Positions 46,409 through 55,296 are shown, counted from the first letter of the stretch. The stretch is DNA of 64,000 nucleotides from Pseudomonas veronii (GCF_001439695.1 NZ_JYLL01000018.1:1-64000), one strand, 5' to 3'. The notes: generated by a model not told the origin, from the sequence alone. Numbers and translations: made by a program.

Positions 46409-47566
46409 TTATTGGCCGGAAGCCTGGGCGGGCGGTGGCGGGCTGTCATCCACTTGAACTTTTTCACCGGGACGCGCGTGTTGCACGCCCTCGACGACGA
46501 TGCGGTCACCGGCCTTGAGCCCGGCGCTGACGACCCAGCGGTCATCGATCACCGCGCCCAATTCCACCGGTTGCAAACTCACGGTTTGTTCGGCGTCCAA
46601 CAACAGCACCATCGGGATGCCGGCGCTGTCGCGGGTGATCGCGCGTTGCGGCACGCTGATGCCTTGGCGGTCGACCGCCTGTTCCAGGCGCACGCGCACG
46701 AAACTGCCGGGCAGCAGGTCGAGGTCCGGGTTGGGGAACTCGCTGCGCAGGATGATCTGCCCGGTGCCGGGGTCGACGCTGATCTCGGCGAAGAGCAATT
46801 TGCCCGGCAGCGGATACAGGCTGCCGTCGTCCTGGATCAGCGTGGCCTTGGCCTGGTCCTGGCCGACTTGTTTCAGACTGCCGGCGCGGAAGGCGCGGCG
46901 CAGCTCGTTCAACTCACGGGTGGACTGGGTCAGGTCGGCGTGGATCGGGTCCAATTGCTGGATGATCGCCAGCGGCGTGGCCTCGTTCTGGCCGACCAGC
47001 GCGCCTTCGGTCACCAGCGCACGCCCGATGCGCCCGGAAATCGGCGCGGTGACGGTGGCGTAGCCCAGGTTCAGTTTGGCCCGTTCGACGGCGGCCTTGT
47101 TCGCGGCGACCTCGGCGTTGGTCTGGCGCAGGGCGGCGCGGGCGTTGTCGTAGTCCTGGCCGCTGATGGCGTTGCCTTCGACCAACTGGCTGTAGCGCTG
47201 TTCTTGCAGGCGCGCCTGGAACGCATTGGCCTCGGCCTTGCTCAGGTTGGCCTGAGCGCTGTCCAGATCGGCCTTGAACGGTGCCGGGTCGATGCGAAAC
47301 AGCACGTCGCCCTGTTTCACGTCATGGCCTTCCTTGAACACCCGCTGCATCACCACCCCGGCGACCCGCGCGCGCACTTCGGCAATGCGCGGCGCGGCAA
47401 TGCGCCCGCTCAGTTCACTGCTGATGGCCAGGGGTTTGGCCTCGAGGGTTTCGATGCGGACTGTGGCCAGGGGCATTTCCGGTGCTTCGGCGGACGACTC
47501 GTCACACGCACTCAGGGCGAGTGTCAGTGCCAGCAAGCAAAACGGCGCAAACAGATTCTTCGACAT
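46409..47566 (-). CDS. RND efflux adaptor (membrane fusion) protein
   Basis: A 385-residue periplasmic adaptor. The lipoprotein signal ends LALSAC (Cys about residue 21). Next come the beta-barrel/lipoyl pieces (ISGRIGRALVTEGALVG, GDVLFRIDPAPFKADLDSAQANL) and an alpha-hairpin of about 60 residues. The tail is Pro-rich. It links the RND transporter to an outer-membrane channel. The ATG at 47566 is chosen because the lipobox follows at the normal distance; the long in-frame extension upstream has no support. Confidence 0.93.
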   Translation of the reverse strand: MSKNLFAPFCLLALTLALSACDESSAEAPEMPLATVRIETLEAKPLAISSELSGRIAAPRIAEVRARVAGVVMQRVFKEGHDVKQGDVLFRIDPAPFKADLDSAQANLSKAEANAFQARLQEQRYSQLVEGNAISGQDYDNARAALRQTNAEVAANKAAVERAKLNLGYATVTAPISGRIGRALVTEGALVGQNEATPLAIIQQLDPIHADLTQSTRELNELRRAFRAGSLKQVGQDQAKATLIQDDGSLYPLPGKLLFAEISVDPGTGQIILRSEFPNPDLDLLPGSFVRVRLEQAVDRQGISVPQRAITRDSAGIPMVLLLDAEQTVSLQPVELGAVIDDRWVVSAGLKAGDRIVVEGVQHARPGEKVQVDDSPPPPAQASGQ

Positions 47567-47720
47567 GCTCTTATCCCAATATTGACTGGTGCATCCTAAT
47601 GTCGCCGGCACTGCGCTGCTGTGAAGCTGTGTAGGTCGTCTGTGAAGAAATGTAAGGTGCAGCCCACGTTCGGCCGCGGGCGTATATCCTTGCACAACCT
47701 TGCAAACACTGAAGATCAAA

Positions 47721-47747
47721 TGTGGCAGGGCGCAAGTCCCCTCCCAC
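47721..47747. repeat. Single degenerate REP sequence
   Basis: TGTGGCAGGG then CGCAAGT then CCCTCCCAC forms one REP-type hairpin with one mismatch. It lies in the 225-base region between the divergent pump and two-component operons. Confidence 0.6.
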
Positions 47748-47791
47748 GTGGGATTTGTGTAAGACCCATAACCGCATTATTTGGAAACACC

Positions 47792-48493
47792 ATGCCCAAC
47801 ATCCTCCTGGTCGAAGACGACGCCGCGCTCTCCGAGCTGATTGCCAGCTACCTGGAGCGCAATGGCTACCACGTCAGCGTGCTCAGCCGGGGCGACCATG
47901 TTCGCGAACGCGCGCGGCTCAACCCGCCGGATCTGGTGATCCTCGACCTGATGCTGCCCGGCCTCGACGGCCTGCAGGTGTGCCGTTTGCTGCGCGCCGA
48001 TTCGGCGGGCCTGCCGATCCTGATGCTGACCGCCCGCGATGACAGCCACGACCAGGTGCTGGGCCTGGAAATGGGCGCCGACGACTACGTCACCAAACCC
48101 TGCGAGCCCCGCGTGCTGCTGGCCCGGGTCCGCACGCTGTTGCGCCGCAGCAGCTTGTCCGAACCGCAGGTGGCCAACGACCAGATCGTCATCGGCAACC
48201 TGTGCATCGACCTGTCGGAACGCACCGCGACCTGGCGCGAACAGGCGGTGGAGTTGTCCAGCGGCGAATACAACCTGCTGGTGGTGCTGGCGCGGCATGC
48301 CGGTGAAGTGCTCAGCCGCGACCAGATCCTGCAACGCCTGCGCGGGATCGAGTTCAACGGCACCGACCGCTCGGTGGACGTGGCCATCTCCAAGCTGCGC
48401 CGCAAGTTCGACGACCACGCCGGGGAAGCGCGCAAGATCAAGACGGTGTGGGGCAAAGGCTATCTGTTCAGCCGATCAGAGTGGGAATGCTGA
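47792..48493 (+). CDS. OmpR-family response regulator (RstA-like)
   Basis: A 233-residue two-component regulator. The receiver domain has the acidic pair ED (8-9), phospho-acceptor Asp52 (VILDLMLPG) and Lys102 (VTKPCEP); a winged-helix DNA-binding domain follows (VELSSGEYNLLVVLARHAGEVLSRDQIL and the RSVDVAISKLRRKF recognition area). It is divergent from the pump genes, so it likely activates them. The start ATG 47792 has a weak GGAAAC site; the long upstream in-frame extension is spurious. It is three bases from the kinase gene. Confidence 0.93.
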   Translation: MPNILLVEDDAALSELIASYLERNGYHVSVLSRGDHVRERARLNPPDLVILDLMLPGLDGLQVCRLLRADSAGLPILMLTARDDSHDQVLGLEMGADDYVTKPCEPRVLLARVRTLLRRSSLSEPQVANDQIVIGNLCIDLSERTATWREQAVELSSGEYNLLVVLARHAGEVLSRDQILQRLRGIEFNGTDRSVDVAISKLRRKFDDHAGEARKIKTVWGKGYLFSRSEWEC

Positions 48494-48496
48494 GTC

Positions 48497-49801
48497 ATGT
48501 TTCGTGTGCTGCTGCGTCTCTATCTGATCACGATCGTCACCTACAGCGCGGCGATCTTCCTGATTCCCAAGCTGGTGATCCAGGTGTTCGAGCACCGCTA
48601 CGTGGACTACAACGTCGAACAGTCCCGCGGCCTGCAGAAACTCATCGTCAAGCAATACCAGCGGGCGCCGGTGGAGCGCTGGTCCCAGGTCACCGAACAA
48701 CTGGGCCGTGACTTCGCGCCGCTCAAGGTCGAACTGCTGTTGCACCAGGACGCGCGCTACACCCCCGAAGAAGAGCAGCTGCTGGCCCAAGGCAAGCCGG
48801 TGATCCGCCTGGGCGAGTGGGGGTGGATGGCCGAGGTCAGCTCACCGATCAACCCGCAGTTTGCGGTCAAGCTGACGATCCCGCCGGACTCGCTGGACAT
48901 GAACCTGCTGTACTGGTCGATGAACGTACTGATCGGTGCCGCGCTGCTCGCCTGCCTACTGGTATGGCTGCGCCCGCACTGGCGCGACCTGGAGCGCCTG
49001 AAAAGCACTGCCACGCAGTTGGGCAAGGGGAATTTTGGCGAACGCACGCGCATTCCGCCAAGTTCCAATATCGGCAGCCTGGCGACGGTGTTCGACACCA
49101 TGGCCGACGATATCGAACACCTGTTGAACCAGCAGCGTGACTTGCTCAACGCGGTCTCCCACGAACTGCGCACCCCCCTGACGCGCCTGGACTTCGGCCT
49201 GGCCCTGGCGTTGTCCGAAGACCTGCCCCAGGCCAGCCGCGAGCGCCTGCAAAGCTTGGTGGCGCATATCCGTGAGCTGGATGAGCTGGTGCTGGAGTTG
49301 CTCTCCTATAGCCGCCTGCAAAACCCTGCGCAGCTGCCGGAGCGGGTCGAGGTGGTGCTCGACGAGTTTGTCGACAGCGTGCTGGGCAGCGTCGACGACG
49401 AACTGGAGCACCCCGAGATTGTGATCGACGTGGCGCTCGACTGCAGCGTCGAGCGCTTCAGCCTCGACCCGCGCCTGACCGCCCGCGCCCTGCAAAACCT
49501 GCTGCGCAATGCCACGCGCTACTGCGACAAACGCATCCAGGTGGGGGTCAAGGTATGTCCCACGGGCTGCGAAATCTGCGTGGACGATGATGGCATCGGT
49601 ATTCCGCCGGACCAGCGCGAACGCATCTTCGAGCCGTTCTATCGCCTGGACCGCAGCCGCGACCGCTCCACCGGCGGGTTTGGCCTGGGCCTGGCGATCA
49701 GCCGGCGCGCCCTCGAAGCCCAGGGCGGCACCCTGACCGCGCAGGCTTCACCGCTCGGCGGTGCGCGGTTTCGTGTGTGGTTGCCGAGTGTGACGGATTA
49801 G
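48497..49801 (+). CDS. Sensor histidine kinase (RstB-like)
   Basis: A 434-residue inner-membrane kinase with two helices (about 7-30 and 138-158), a periplasmic sensor loop of about 105 residues, and HAMP. The H-box is AVSHELRTPLTRLDF (His222), and an ATPase domain follows with N-box LLRNATRYC and G boxes DDDGIGIPPDQRERIFEPFYR and GGFGLGLAISRR. All catalytic motifs are intact. The signal is unknown; as partner of the adjacent regulator it probably responds to envelope or drug stress. Confidence 0.92.
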   Translation: MFRVLLRLYLITIVTYSAAIFLIPKLVIQVFEHRYVDYNVEQSRGLQKLIVKQYQRAPVERWSQVTEQLGRDFAPLKVELLLHQDARYTPEEEQLLAQGKPVIRLGEWGWMAEVSSPINPQFAVKLTIPPDSLDMNLLYWSMNVLIGAALLACLLVWLRPHWRDLERLKSTATQLGKGNFGERTRIPPSSNIGSLATVFDTMADDIEHLLNQQRDLLNAVSHELRTPLTRLDFGLALALSEDLPQASRERLQSLVAHIRELDELVLELLSYSRLQNPAQLPERVEVVLDEFVDSVLGSVDDELEHPEIVIDVALDCSVERFSLDPRLTARALQNLLRNATRYCDKRIQVGVKVCPTGCEICVDDDGIGIPPDQRERIFEPFYRLDRSRDRSTGGFGLGLAISRRALEAQGGTLTAQASPLGGARFRVWLPSVTD

Positions 49802-49859
49802 AAAAACCGGGTGGGAAGGCGCACACTGTGTCCCCGCTTTACCCGAGGAGAGATTGGCA

Positions 49860-50630
49860 ATGACCGGTGTTCACACGTCTGCGCAACAGGGTTTTTCGAC
49901 CCAGGCCGTCACTTACGCCCAGGGCCGACCGAACTATCCGCGGCAACTCACGGGATGGCTGGCTGACGTACTGCGCATCGACGCGCAGTCGACGGTGATC
50001 GACCTTGGCGCCGGCACCGGCAAGTTCACGCGCCTGCTGAACGCCCTGGCGCCGACGCTGATTGCCGTCGAACCCGTGCAGGCGATGGCTGCGCAATTGG
50101 CCAGGTTGTTGCCGGATGTGCGCTTGGTCAACGGCACCGCTGAATCCATCCCCCTGGCGTCCGCCTGCGCCGATGCGCTGGTCTGCGCCCAGTCCTTCCA
50201 CTGGTTCTCCACCCAGGCCGCGTTGGCGGAAATTCACCGCGTGCTCAAGCCCGACGGGCGTCTGGGGCTGGTGTGGAATGTGCGGGATGAATCGGTGGAC
50301 TGGGTGGCAGCGATCACCGCGATCATCACGCCTTACGAGGGCGATACGCCGCGCTTTCACAGCGGAAAATGGCGCGAGGCGTTCACCGGCGAGTATTTTT
50401 CCGCCCCCGAGATGACCTGTTTTCCCTACAACCACGTCGGCAGTCCGCAGGAAGTGATCATGGATCGCTTCCTCTCCGTCAGCTTTATCGCGGCACTGCC
50501 CGCCGCTGAAAAAGCCGAGGTCACCGCGCAATTACGCAACCTGATCGCCACTCACCCGGCGTTGAAAGGCCGCGATACCGTGGCCTTTCCCTATCAGACC
50601 CAAGCCTACGTTTGCCAGCGACTGACGTAA
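49860..50630 (+). CDS. Class I SAM-dependent methyltransferase
   Basis: A 256-residue methyltransferase of the Methyltransf_11 type. SAM-binding motif I is VIDLGAGTGKFTRLL (about 46-60), the acidic motif II is in LIAVEPVQAM, and later AESIPLASACADALVCAQSFHWF and VLKPDGRLGLVWNVRDE fit motif IV/post regions. The FHWF motif occurs in a subset acting on small molecules; the substrate is unknown. ATG 49860 has GAGGAG about nine bases before it. Confidence 0.88.
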   Translation: MTGVHTSAQQGFSTQAVTYAQGRPNYPRQLTGWLADVLRIDAQSTVIDLGAGTGKFTRLLNALAPTLIAVEPVQAMAAQLARLLPDVRLVNGTAESIPLASACADALVCAQSFHWFSTQAALAEIHRVLKPDGRLGLVWNVRDESVDWVAAITAIITPYEGDTPRFHSGKWREAFTGEYFSAPEMTCFPYNHVGSPQEVIMDRFLSVSFIAALPAAEKAEVTAQLRNLIATHPALKGRDTVAFPYQTQAYVCQRLT

Positions 50631-50683
50631 AAGGCATAAAGTCAGATCATATTGATATAAGTGGTTATAAGAAAAATCGCTAT

Positions 50684-50713
50684 CCTGCGGCCAGAATTTT
50701 ACAAGGCCGCAGG
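50684..50713 (+). other. Leader hairpin overlapping the ribosome binding site of the TauE/SafE gene
   Basis: CCTGCGGCC (50684-50692) and GGCCGCAGG (50705-50713) form a perfect 9-base GC-rich stem with a 12-base A/T-rich loop. The last AGG of the 3' arm is the only good Shine-Dalgarno sequence for the ATG at 50722. There is no T-run, so translation control is more likely than termination. Confidence 0.6.
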
Positions 50714-50721
50714 TAGCTGTG

Positions 50722-51507
50722 ATGGATGTGGGTAACGTTGGTTTCGTAGTTGCAGGCCTGATCGTTGGTTTTATCGTCGGCATGACCGGTGTCGGCGGGG
50801 GCTCCTTGATGACCCCGATCCTACTGTGGTTCGGCATTAACCCGGCCACCGCCGTGGGCACCGACTTGTTGTACGCCGCCATCACCAAGTCCGGTGGGGT
50901 GCTGGTGCATGGCAAAAACAAGAATATCGACTGGACCATCACCGGCTGGCTCACCTTGGGCAGCGTGCCCGCGGTGCTGCTGACCCTGTGGTTCCTCGCC
51001 AGCCTGCACACCGACCCCAGCGCGATGAACGCGGTGATCAAACAGGCGCTCGGCGTGGTGTTGCTGCTGACCGCCCTGGCGATTCTGTTCAAGCATCGCC
51101 TGTTGGCCTTCGCCCAGCGCCATGCTGGCGACGATTACCACATGCACCCGCGCAACCTGAACGCGCTGACGGTGGTCACGGGGGCGGTCCTCGGCACCAT
51201 GGTGGCACTGACCTCGATCGGCGCCGGAGCCCTCGGCACCGTGGCGCTGTTTATCCTTTACCCGTTCCTCGCCACGCGGCGCCTGGTCGGCACCGAGATC
51301 GCCCACGCCGTACCCCTGACGCTGGTAGCGGGCCTGGGCCACGCCGGCATGGGCAATATGGATTGGCACCTGCTGGGCTTTTTGCTGATGGGGTCGCTGC
51401 CGGGTATCTACATCGGTAGCCACATGGCCGGTAAAGTCCCGGACGGCGTGCTGCGCCCGTGTCTGGCGATCATGTTGATGAGCATCGGTTATAAGCTGGC
51501 TTTCTAA
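50722..51507 (+). CDS. TauE/SafE (TSUP) family membrane transporter
   Basis: A 261-residue inner-membrane protein with eight helices in two repeats. The repeat motifs FIVGMTGVGGGSLMTPIL near the start and VALTSIGAGALGTVALF in the second half are typical of TSUP proteins, which export or import sulfite, sulfonates or other sulfur/organic anions. The specific substrate is unknown. GTG 50719 or ATG 50722 are both possible; the ATG is used. The upstream leader has a strong hairpin covering the ribosome binding site and repeated ATAAG words. Confidence 0.9.
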   Translation: MDVGNVGFVVAGLIVGFIVGMTGVGGGSLMTPILLWFGINPATAVGTDLLYAAITKSGGVLVHGKNKNIDWTITGWLTLGSVPAVLLTLWFLASLHTDPSAMNAVIKQALGVVLLLTALAILFKHRLLAFAQRHAGDDYHMHPRNLNALTVVTGAVLGTMVALTSIGAGALGTVALFILYPFLATRRLVGTEIAHAVPLTLVAGLGHAGMGNMDWHLLGFLLMGSLPGIYIGSHMAGKVPDGVLRPCLAIMLMSIGYKLAF

Positions 51508-51545
51508 GGTACGCGGTCGCGTATTGCCGCTGCTCACCGCCTCGA

Positions 51546-52646
51546 TCAAGCAGGTGGCTTGAACAGCACCACCGCCGCGCGCAATTTGTTGTTGCCGAAC
51601 CGGCACATGCGCTCGAACTCCGCGTGGCTGACCGGCAGGTGCTGGCAGTCCAGGGGCTGGCGGTGCTGGCTGTGGTCCACATCCGGGTCGTGCAAGTAGA
51701 CGAAGTCGTCGTCGCAGTCGGTGACCATCACCCAATGCGGCGACTTGGAGCGGGTCAGCCGATAGCTGCTGATCAGCACCAACGGCTGCCCGCCGTCGCG
51801 CAGTACCCTGGGCAGATCCAGCGCGCCGCCGAGCACTTGCTCGACCGTGCTGGTGGCCAACTCTTCCTCGAAGGCGTCATGCACTAAACGCATGACATCC
51901 TTTTTATGCTGATCGCGCACGCCGTCGAGAAACAACGGCCCGCGTACATTCACCTGCATCCGCACACGAAAGCCCCGACGCCAGGCGGCCAGCGCCAGGC
52001 CTTGAGGGCTGCAACCGCCATGGCCGGCGGTCATGAACACGGTGGTCGCTTCACGCCAGATTTGCAGTTCTTCGCGGCGTGTGGCGACGCGCTCCGGCAC
52101 CAACGCGCCCATGGCCATCAGCAGGCAGGCGGCGCCACAGGTGAAGTCGGTGGTTTGCGGGTAATACGGTACACGCTCCACGCGCGCGTCCTGGTGCTGG
52201 ACGATGCGTTTTTCCAGGCGCAGGGCGGGAGCGTGGTCTTCGTAGTAATCGTTGATCAGCGCAAAGCGCCGGTAGCCGTTGCGTTCATACAGGGCGAGGG
52301 CGCCGGGGTTGTCGCTGCGCACTTCGAGGCGCAGGTACGCACAGTCGTGCTCCACCGCGCAGGCCTCGATGCGACTCAGCAACTGCTTGCCCAGGCCGAG
52401 GCCGCGCGCGTGTTCGGCGATGGCAATCGAGTACAGCCGCGCCAGGGACGTGCCGCGATGGAACAACACCAGCGCATACCCGAGCAATTGGCCGTCCTGT
52501 TCAGCCACCAGCAACTCGCCATGGGCGCGGCTGATCATCCAGTGAAAACTGCGCGGCGACAGTCGATCGGTGGTGAAACAGTGCTGTTCCAGTGCCACCA
52601 ATGTCGGCACATCGCTGGGGCTTGCAACGCGAAAGAAAAGAGCCAT
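51546..52646 (-). CDS. GNAT acetyltransferase fused to a C39-like peptidase
   Basis: A 366-residue two-domain protein. Residues 1-150 are a RimI-like GNAT domain (LYSIAIAEHARGLGLGKQLL is the acetyl-CoA motif). Residues 155-366 are a papain-like C39 peptidase with Cys170 in DFTCGAACLL, His304 in SPHWVMVTD and Asp320 in YLHDPD, a full triad. Such fusions are known beside RLAN/ATP-grasp ligases, as here (divergent, 94 bases apart), and have been proposed to trim and modify peptides. No signal peptide, so it acts in the cytoplasm. Substrate unknown. Confidence 0.88.
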   Translation of the reverse strand: MALFFRVASPSDVPTLVALEQHCFTTDRLSPRSFHWMISRAHGELLVAEQDGQLLGYALVLFHRGTSLARLYSIAIAEHARGLGLGKQLLSRIEACAVEHDCAYLRLEVRSDNPGALALYERNGYRRFALINDYYEDHAPALRLEKRIVQHQDARVERVPYYPQTTDFTCGAACLLMAMGALVPERVATRREELQIWREATTVFMTAGHGGCSPQGLALAAWRRGFRVRMQVNVRGPLFLDGVRDQHKKDVMRLVHDAFEEELATSTVEQVLGGALDLPRVLRDGGQPLVLISSYRLTRSKSPHWVMVTDCDDDFVYLHDPDVDHSQHRQPLDCQHLPVSHAEFERMCRFGNNKLRAAVVLFKPPA

Positions 52647-52740
52647 ATGACCGCCGTAAAAGTTGCGTAATGAAACGGGACTTCTCTAAAAGATCGTGCT
52701 TAATAGAAAAGGTCGAGTTCTCTAAAGCGGATCAAATATT

Positions 52741-54327
52741 ATGTCGGCGGTACAAAGTCATTGGCGTGAAGTATCCGAGCAAACAGTCGCGGCGACAATA
52801 ACTTCCAAAGGTTATTTTTCTGCTCCGCCCAGAGGCACGAGCCAAGTGGTGATCATTGTCGAACGCAAGGAAGACTGGGCCTCCTACTTCCCCAGCGAAG
52901 ACATCGTCACGGCCCAGGAATATCTCGAACAAACCCGCGAAAGCGAGACCGGCAAGCGTGTGCAGGTGATCAACCTGTGTCGCGGCTACAAGTACCTGGG
53001 GCACGGTTACTACTGCTCACTGTTGGCCGAGGCTCGCGGGCACAAGGTGATTCCATCGGTGCGGACCATCAGTGAACTGACCAAGAAGTCACTGTACGGG
53101 CTGGCCCTGGACGACCTGGATAAAACCCTCGATAAAGCCTTGAGTCATCATCTTTACAGCAATACCGAAGGCTTTACGCTGACACTTTATTTTGGCCGAA
53201 CGAATATAGAGCCGTTGCAGGAGTTGGCCCGCCAACTGTTTGAAGCGTTCCCGTGTCCGATCTTGTTAGTTGAGTTCAAAAAGAATAACGGCTGGCATAT
53301 CGAAGGGGTCAAGTCTGGCATCTTGCACAAGTTGCGCGATGACCAGGAAGACCAATTCGCCCACGCCCTCGACAACTTCAGCCGCAAGATCTGGCGTCAG
53401 CCGCGCTCACGCCGATTGGCCCGCTATGACCTGGCGATCCTGCATGATCCCCAGGAGCAATTGCCGCCGTCCAACGCCAGGGCCCTGGAAAATTTCATCA
53501 GGGTCGGCAAGGGTTTGGGTATCGATGTGGAGCTGATCGAGCGCAAGGACTACGCGCGCCTGGCCGAATACGACGCCTTGTTGATCCGCGAGACCACCAG
53601 CGTCGACAACCATACCTACCGTTTCGCCAAGAAAGCCGAAAGCGAAGGTCTGGTGGTGATGGACGACCCCGCGTCGATCCTGCGCTGTACCAACAAGGTC
53701 TACCTCACCGACCTGCTCAACAGCCATCAACTGGGCATGCCGGCCACCGAGATTCTCTACAAGGAACGACCGGAAGACTTCGAACGGGTCGGCGAACGCC
53801 TCGGCTTCCCCCTGGTGCTGAAAATCCCCGACGGCTGTTTCTCCCGCGGGGTGATCAAGGTCGAAAGCCAGGAAGCGTTGCTCAAGGCCACCGCCGAACT
53901 GTTCGAGCATTCGGTGCTGCTGTTGGCCCAGGAGTTTTTCTACACCGAGTACGACTGGCGCATTGGCGTACTCAACCGCAAGCCGATCTTTGCCTGCCAA
54001 TACTTCATGTCCAAGGGCCATTGGCAGATCTACAACCACAAGGCCATCGGCGCGGACATCAACGGCGAATGCCGCACCCTGGCGGTCCACGAGGCGCCCA
54101 AGGTCGTGGTGGAGCTGGCGGTGAAGACCGCCAACCTGATCGGCGACGGCCTCTACGGCGTGGACCTCAAGCAATCGGGCGACAAAGTGGTGGTGATCGA
54201 GGTCAACGACAACCCCAACCTGGATGCCGGTATCGAAGATGCCTACTTGCAGGACGACTTGTATGGCCTGGTGCTGGAGGAATTCGTCCGACGCCTGGAG
54301 TTGAAGCGTCAGGGCCAGGTCTGGTGA
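52741..54327 (+). CDS. RimK-like ATP-grasp ligase with N-terminal RLAN domain
   Basis: A 528-residue protein. The N-terminal 190 residues form the RLAN domain (VVIIVERKEDWASYFPSEDIVTAQEYL; GYKYLGHGYYCSLLAEARGHKVIPS). After a linker comes a RimK-type ATP-grasp domain from about residue 240, with VVMDDPASILRCTNKVYLTDLL, the FPLVLKIPDGCFSRGV ATP-binding loop and VVVIEVNDNPNLDAGIED metal site. RimK enzymes add glutamate or other amino acids to protein or peptide ends. The target here is unknown. It forms a likely operon with the CorA-like gene six bases downstream. Confidence 0.88.
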   Translation: MSAVQSHWREVSEQTVAATITSKGYFSAPPRGTSQVVIIVERKEDWASYFPSEDIVTAQEYLEQTRESETGKRVQVINLCRGYKYLGHGYYCSLLAEARGHKVIPSVRTISELTKKSLYGLALDDLDKTLDKALSHHLYSNTEGFTLTLYFGRTNIEPLQELARQLFEAFPCPILLVEFKKNNGWHIEGVKSGILHKLRDDQEDQFAHALDNFSRKIWRQPRSRRLARYDLAILHDPQEQLPPSNARALENFIRVGKGLGIDVELIERKDYARLAEYDALLIRETTSVDNHTYRFAKKAESEGLVVMDDPASILRCTNKVYLTDLLNSHQLGMPATEILYKERPEDFERVGERLGFPLVLKIPDGCFSRGVIKVESQEALLKATAELFEHSVLLLAQEFFYTEYDWRIGVLNRKPIFACQYFMSKGHWQIYNHKAIGADINGECRTLAVHEAPKVVVELAVKTANLIGDGLYGVDLKQSGDKVVVIEVNDNPNLDAGIEDAYLQDDLYGLVLEEFVRRLELKRQGQVW

Positions 54328-54333
54328 GTCGCG

Positions 54334-55272
54334 ATGATCCAGCGCTTTGAATTGATCGATGGAAAGTTGCGCAGCGGGGACAGTGACGAGGCCCCGATCA
54401 TGTTGTTCAGCAACCCTGACCATGCCGAGCGCAACTGGCTGCTTGAGCACCACAAACTGGACGAGCATGCCCTGGCCTCGGCGCTCGACCCGGATGAAGT
54501 CTCGCGCATCGAATTTCACCCCGACAACCTGTTTCTGATCTGGAAGCGCCCGGAGAACTACTCCGGCGGTGGCAACCTGGTGTTTGAAGTGTCGTCCTGC
54601 GGCCTGCTGTTTTCACCCGGCCGGCTGTTGGTGATCGCCACCGATGAAACCCCGCTGTCCGGGCTCGGCGCCCGCCGCCCATTGCACACACCGCTGGATG
54701 TGCTGCTCGACCTGCTGCTCAACAACATTCACCACTACCTCGGCCACCTCAAAGTGATCAAGCTGGTCGCGCGGGAGTTGCAGCAACAGTTCAACGCGTC
54801 CATGAGCAACCATCATCTGATGCAGATGTTCAACCTCAGCGAAAGCCTGATCTATTACATCAACGCGCTGCACAGCAATGGCGCCGTGCTGTCGCGGCTG
54901 CGCAACCACGGCGAGAAAGAGCATTTCAGCGCCGAGATTCTCGGCCTGATCGACGACCTGATCATCGAGAACCACCAGTGCTACAAACAGGCCGAGATCT
55001 ATTCAAACGTGTTCTCCGGGCTGATCGACGCGCGCGGCAACCTGATGAACAACAGCATGAACAACCTGTTGCGCAAGCTGACGTTGATCAACGTGGTGTT
55101 TCTGCCGCTCAACCTGATCGCCAGCATTGGCGGCATGTCGGAGTTCAGCATGATGACGGCGGGTACGCCGTGGTGGGTGTCGTACCCGCTGTTTTTGTTG
55201 GCGATGGGCTTGGGCGCGGGGTTGATGGTGCTGGGGCTCAAGCGGATTGCAGGCGGCGCGAATGGGAGGTGA
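54334..55272 (+). CDS. CorA/ZntB-like divalent metal transporter
   Basis: A 312-residue protein of the CorA superfamily: a long cytoplasmic N-terminal domain with extended helices (residues 1-245) and two C-terminal membrane helices. The universal GMN signature at the end of the first helix reads GMS (267-269, in IASIGGMSEF), which is unusual. It follows the RLAN ligase with a 6-base gap and is probably co-transcribed. Substrate could be Mg, Zn or something else. The C-terminus is short and basic. Confidence 0.82.
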   Translation: MIQRFELIDGKLRSGDSDEAPIMLFSNPDHAERNWLLEHHKLDEHALASALDPDEVSRIEFHPDNLFLIWKRPENYSGGGNLVFEVSSCGLLFSPGRLLVIATDETPLSGLGARRPLHTPLDVLLDLLLNNIHHYLGHLKVIKLVARELQQQFNASMSNHHLMQMFNLSESLIYYINALHSNGAVLSRLRNHGEKEHFSAEILGLIDDLIIENHQCYKQAEIYSNVFSGLIDARGNLMNNSMNNLLRKLTLINVVFLPLNLIASIGGMSEFSMMTAGTPWWVSYPLFLLAMGLGAGLMVLGLKRIAGGANGR

Positions 55273-55290
55273 CCCCCCATCCCTGGGGGG
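55273..55290. terminator. GC hairpin between convergent genes
   Basis: CCCCCC (55273-55278) and GGGGGG (55285-55290) with a 6-base loop directly after the CorA-like stop and before the map stop. No T-run; termination inferred only from position. Confidence 0.4.
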
Positions 55291-55296
55291 GCCGGC

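Noticed and set aside
51510..51523. TACGCG-GT-CGCGTA inverted repeat after the TauE/SafE gene
   Set aside because: The 2-base loop is too small for a stable hairpin and no T-run follows.
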